Below are positions 42,261-44,324 of a stretch of 44,324 bases of DNA, in pieces (positions within the stretch are counted from its first letter, which is position 1; the number at the start of each line of letters is the position of its first letter). Both the position numbers and the translations under genes were made by a program. The notes below the pieces were generated by a model. It was not told the DNA's origin. It saw only the letters and a list, made by a program, of their open reading frames with translations, and ran no database searches. The stretch lies in NCBI RefSeq assembly GCF_000710465.2, contig NZ_JAIZ01000137.1:1-44324 (forward strand), written 5' to 3'. The stretch is from Kitasatospora sp. MBT63 (lineage in GTDB: Bacteria > Actinomycetota > Actinomycetes > Streptomycetales > Streptomycetaceae).

Positions 42261-43028
42261 ATGACACTCTGGGAGGGTGTGGCCGTGCTGCTCGCCGGTG
42301 TGGGTGCCGGCACCATCAACACCATCGTCGGCTCGGGCACCTTGATCACCTTCCCGGTCCTGCTGGCGGTCGGCCTGCCCCCGGTGACCGCCAACGTCTC
42401 CAACACCCTCGGCCTGGTCCCCGGCTCGCTCAGCGGCGCCATCGGCTACCGCCGCGAGCTCACCGGCCAGCGCCGCCGGCTCGCCCGGCTCTCGGTCGCC
42501 TCGCTGATCGGCGGCCTGGCCGGCGCCGTCCTGCTGATCCGGCTGCCGGCCGAGGCCTTCGACGCGATCGTCCCCGTCCTGATCCTGCTCGCCCTGGTCC
42601 TGGTGGTCCTCCAGCCCCGGGTGGCCCGTGCGATGGCCGCTCGCCGGGCGAACGGCGACGGCGCGCCCGCCGAGGAGGTCGGCCCGGTGCTGTTCACCGG
42701 CGTCCTGCTGGCGGGCGTCTACGGCGGCTACTTCGGCGCCGCCCAGGGCGTCCTGCTGCTCGCGCTGATGGGCATGCTGCTGCAGGACTCGATGCAGCGG
42801 ATCAACGCCACCAAGAACGTCCTCGCCATGATCGTCAACGCGGTCGCCGCGGTCTTCTTCCTCTTCACCTCCACCATCGACTGGACCGCCGTCCTGCTGA
42901 TCGCCGTCGGGTCCGCCGCGGGCGGCCAGCTCGGCGCCAAGGTCGGCCGCCGGCTGCCCCCCGCGGCGCTGCGCGGCCTGATCGTGGTGGTCGGCCTGGT
43001 CGCGGTCGGCCGGATGCTCTTCGGCTGA
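42261..43028 (+). CDS. TauE/SafE-family sulfite exporter-like permease
   Basis: The 255-residue protein has about eight transmembrane helices in two homologous halves. Each half opens with the TauE/SafE motif: GVGAGTINTIVGSGTLITFPVLLAVGLPPVTANVSNTLG at the start, and GVYGGYFGAAQGVLLLALMGMLLQDSMQRINATKNVLAMIVN in the second half. The family moves organosulfonates, sulfoacetate or other anions; the substrate is unknown here. GAGGGG lies ahead of the ATG. No sulfur-metabolism gene is adjacent. Confidence 0.93.
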   Translation: MTLWEGVAVLLAGVGAGTINTIVGSGTLITFPVLLAVGLPPVTANVSNTLGLVPGSLSGAIGYRRELTGQRRRLARLSVASLIGGLAGAVLLIRLPAEAFDAIVPVLILLALVLVVLQPRVARAMAARRANGDGAPAEEVGPVLFTGVLLAGVYGGYFGAAQGVLLLALMGMLLQDSMQRINATKNVLAMIVNAVAAVFFLFTSTIDWTAVLLIAVGSAAGGQLGAKVGRRLPPAALRGLIVVVGLVAVGRMLFG

Positions 43029-43167
43029 CGCACCCGAACGGTGCCGTCCTCGGCGGAACGCCCTGCTCAGCCCACACCCCAGGCGCACTCGATCAGGCTG
43101 CCCCACCCTCGTACCGGTGGACCGCCCTGATCCACCGTCACCCGCCACCCCACCCGGGAGGACCCCG

Positions 43168-43347
43168 ATGGCCCTGGAAATGCGCGAGATCTGCGAACGC
43201 TGCGAGGTGTCGCTCAAGGCGGACGGCCCCGCCTTCATATGCTCCTACGAGTGCACCTTCTGCCCGGCCTGCACCGGGGCGATGGCCGCCACCTGTCCCA
43301 ACTGCGGTGGCGAGCTGCTCACCCGGCCGCGACGGACCACCGGCTGA
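43168..43347 (+). CDS. DUF1272 zinc-ribbon-like protein (59 aa)
   Basis: The 59-residue protein has eight cysteines in the DUF1272 pattern: C9-x2-C12, C25-x3-C29-x2-C32-x2-C35, and C43-x2-C46 (CERC ... CSYECTFCPAC ... CPNC). They can hold two zinc ions. Its role is unknown; DUF1272 proteins are found widely as single small genes. GGGAGGA precedes the ATG at 43168, and longer in-frame starts upstream lack a ribosome site. The pterin dehydratase gene follows after 74 bases. Confidence 0.9.
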   Translation: MALEMREICERCEVSLKADGPAFICSYECTFCPACTGAMAATCPNCGGELLTRPRRTTG

Positions 43348-43421
43348 CCCGGAGGCCCGGACGACGGGCCCCGCCGCCGCCCCCCGGCCGACCGGCCGGG
43401 ACCAACGAGAGGTACCGACGC

Positions 43422-43718
43422 ATGAGCAGGGTCAGGCTTACGGAGGACGAGATCGCCGCAGGCCTGGCCGGCCTGCCCGACTGGCGGCGCGAGGGCGACT
43501 CGATCGTCCGCACCGCGGAGACCGCGAGCTTCCCGACCGCGATCCGGGTGGTCGACGCGGTCGCCGAGGACGCCGAACGGCTGGACCACCACCCCGACAT
43601 CGACATCCGCTGGCGGACCCTGCGGTTCGTGCTCTCCACCCACAGCGAGGGCGGCCTGACCGCCCTCGACCTCACCCTCGCCGGGCTCATCGACCAGGCC
43701 CTGCGGACCGCCGACTGA
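43422..43718 (+). CDS. Pterin-4a-carbinolamine dehydratase (PCD/DCoH)
   Basis: The enzyme regenerates quinonoid dihydropterin from 4a-hydroxytetrahydrobiopterin after aromatic amino-acid hydroxylation. The 98-residue protein has the PCD signature: His56-His57-Pro58 in LDHHPDIDIRW, Trp64, His74 in STHSEGGLTALD and Asp83. AGAGGT precedes the ATG at 43422. In bacteria without a phenylalanine hydroxylase PCD-like proteins may support molybdopterin or other pterin work; moaA is in this window but 22 kb away, so no link is implied. Confidence 0.93.
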   Translation: MSRVRLTEDEIAAGLAGLPDWRREGDSIVRTAETASFPTAIRVVDAVAEDAERLDHHPDIDIRWRTLRFVLSTHSEGGLTALDLTLAGLIDQALRTAD

Positions 43719-43817
43719 CCCCCGGTCAGCGCCCACCCGAGCCCGCGGCGGCGGGCCCGTCCCGTCCACCATGAGATGCTGGCACACGGCAGCACGCAGT
43801 CGGGACGGACGGAACGC

Positions 43818-44324
43818 ATGGCTCAGGACCATCCCCCAGCCTCGGGCCAGGGATACCCGCACGACACCAACGGGCAGCAGCAGCCGGTCGGCTACGACCA
43901 GCAGCAGCCCTGGTATCCCCAGCAGACCGAGGCCGCCACCGGGTGGGCGCCGGACACCGGCTACCAGCAGCAGCCGTACGGCACCCAGGCCGGAACCCCG
44001 GCCTGGCAGCCCGGCGACCAGTGGGAGAACGCCGCCCCCCAACCCGACCCGACGGCCGGCTACTACCAGCCGTACCAGGCCGAGCAGTACGGCTACCCCG
44101 CTGCCCCCGGTCACCCGGCCGGGGCCGGCCAGGACCAGCAGCTGTACGCCCCCGCGGACACCGGCGACGGCTACGGCGGCTACCTCCCCTACGACAGCGC
44201 CCCGGCCGCGCCGGCCACCACCGGGTACGACAGCGGCCACCCCGACCCGGGCGGCTACGCCGCAGACGGGACGTCCACCGCGTACCCGCCCTTCCCCCCG
44301 GCCTCGCCGCCCGACCCCGCCGTA
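43818..44324 (+). CDS. Gln/Tyr/Pro-rich protein, N-terminal part (runs off the window)
   Basis: An ATG at 43818 with GGACGG upstream opens a frame that is still open at the last base (169 codons). The visible part is low-complexity: QQQP, YQQQPYG, YYQPYQAEQYGY and GYGGYLPYD-type stretches rich in Gln, Tyr, Pro, Gly and Asp, with no hydrophobic helix. In actinomycetes such disordered starts usually precede a transmembrane or secreted domain of a cell-envelope or regulatory protein. The functional part lies outside the window, so no family is assigned. The tyrosines and prolines repeat with a loose period of 8-12 residues. Confidence 0.8.
   Translation, partial: MAQDHPPASGQGYPHDTNGQQQPVGYDQQQPWYPQQTEAATGWAPDTGYQQQPYGTQAGTPAWQPGDQWENAAPQPDPTAGYYQPYQAEQYGYPAAPGHPAGAGQDQQLYAPADTGDGYGGYLPYDSAPAAPATTGYDSGHPDPGGYAADGTSTAYPPFPPASPPDPAV

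Overview
The window is a piece of a high-GC actinomycete chromosome, almost certainly a Streptomycetaceae member (Streptomyces or Kitasatospora; I cannot tell which). Reasons: extreme GC content with strong third-position bias, many GTG starts, many 4-bp ATGA/GTGA gene overlaps, -10 boxes placed 6-8 nt before start codons (leaderless mRNAs), and families typical of streptomycetes (DUF6286, SGM_5486 transporter-associated peptide, FHA-FHA-ABC transporter, DEDDh exonuclease with BRCT, 6C RNA). The region looks like conserved chromosome core. I see no insertion sequence, integrase, prophage, CRISPR array, tRNA or rRNA.

Layout. 1-6690: a putative exopolysaccharide cluster: MurJ/MviN-type flippase (cut by the window edge), NodB-type polysaccharide deacetylase, GT4 glycosyltransferase, Wzz-like chain-length protein and CelD/BcsL-type acyltransferase on +, then a convergent secreted GH26 glycosidase. 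7008-7925: secreted or anchored beta-propeller-like protein. 8001-11349: a seven-codon leaderless leader peptide plus hairpin in front of an ABC-F ATPase, then a small HTH protein and an enoyl-CoA hydratase. 11530-13933: five overlapping genes of an Asp23/Gls24-AmaP envelope-stress module. 14012-17264 (minus): atypical SDR, VanZ-like protein, SURF1, DEDDh exonuclease. 17433-21776 (plus): Zn alcohol dehydrogenase, DUF485 plus acetate-type Na+/solute symporter (behind a CRP-like palindrome), MoaA.

21838-27737 (minus): 81-aa Cys/His protein, 6C small RNA, DUF3099 protein, Tpt1/KptA, TldE/PmbA and TldD in one likely operon, and an MBL-fold hydrolase. 28004-29499 (plus): fabG-fabI fatty-acid pair. 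29597-31830: a GntR/FadR regulator divergent from a CynX/NimT-type MFS transporter and its 40-aa partner, with an operator-like palindrome lying on the transporter -10 box. 31921-33806: SixA-like phosphohistidine phosphatase convergent with SerB across a large hairpin. 34052-38604: FHA-FHA-ABC transporter and a GAF histidine kinase/NarL-type regulator pair. 38646-44324: unknown 264-aa protein (minus), lone ABC ATPase, NfeD-SPFH membrane pair, TauE/SafE permease, DUF1272 zinc protein, pterin-4a-carbinolamine dehydratase, and the Q/Y/P-rich start of a protein that runs off the window.

The least ordinary signals are the ABC-F leader peptide/attenuator, the 6C RNA next to a Cys/His microprotein, the regulator operator on a leaderless promoter, the TldD-TldE-KptA operon, the SDR lacking its Tyr/Lys pair, a SigR-like promoter running into a hairpin, and the exopolysaccharide cluster. 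All functional statements are inferences from sequence; no database search was run.
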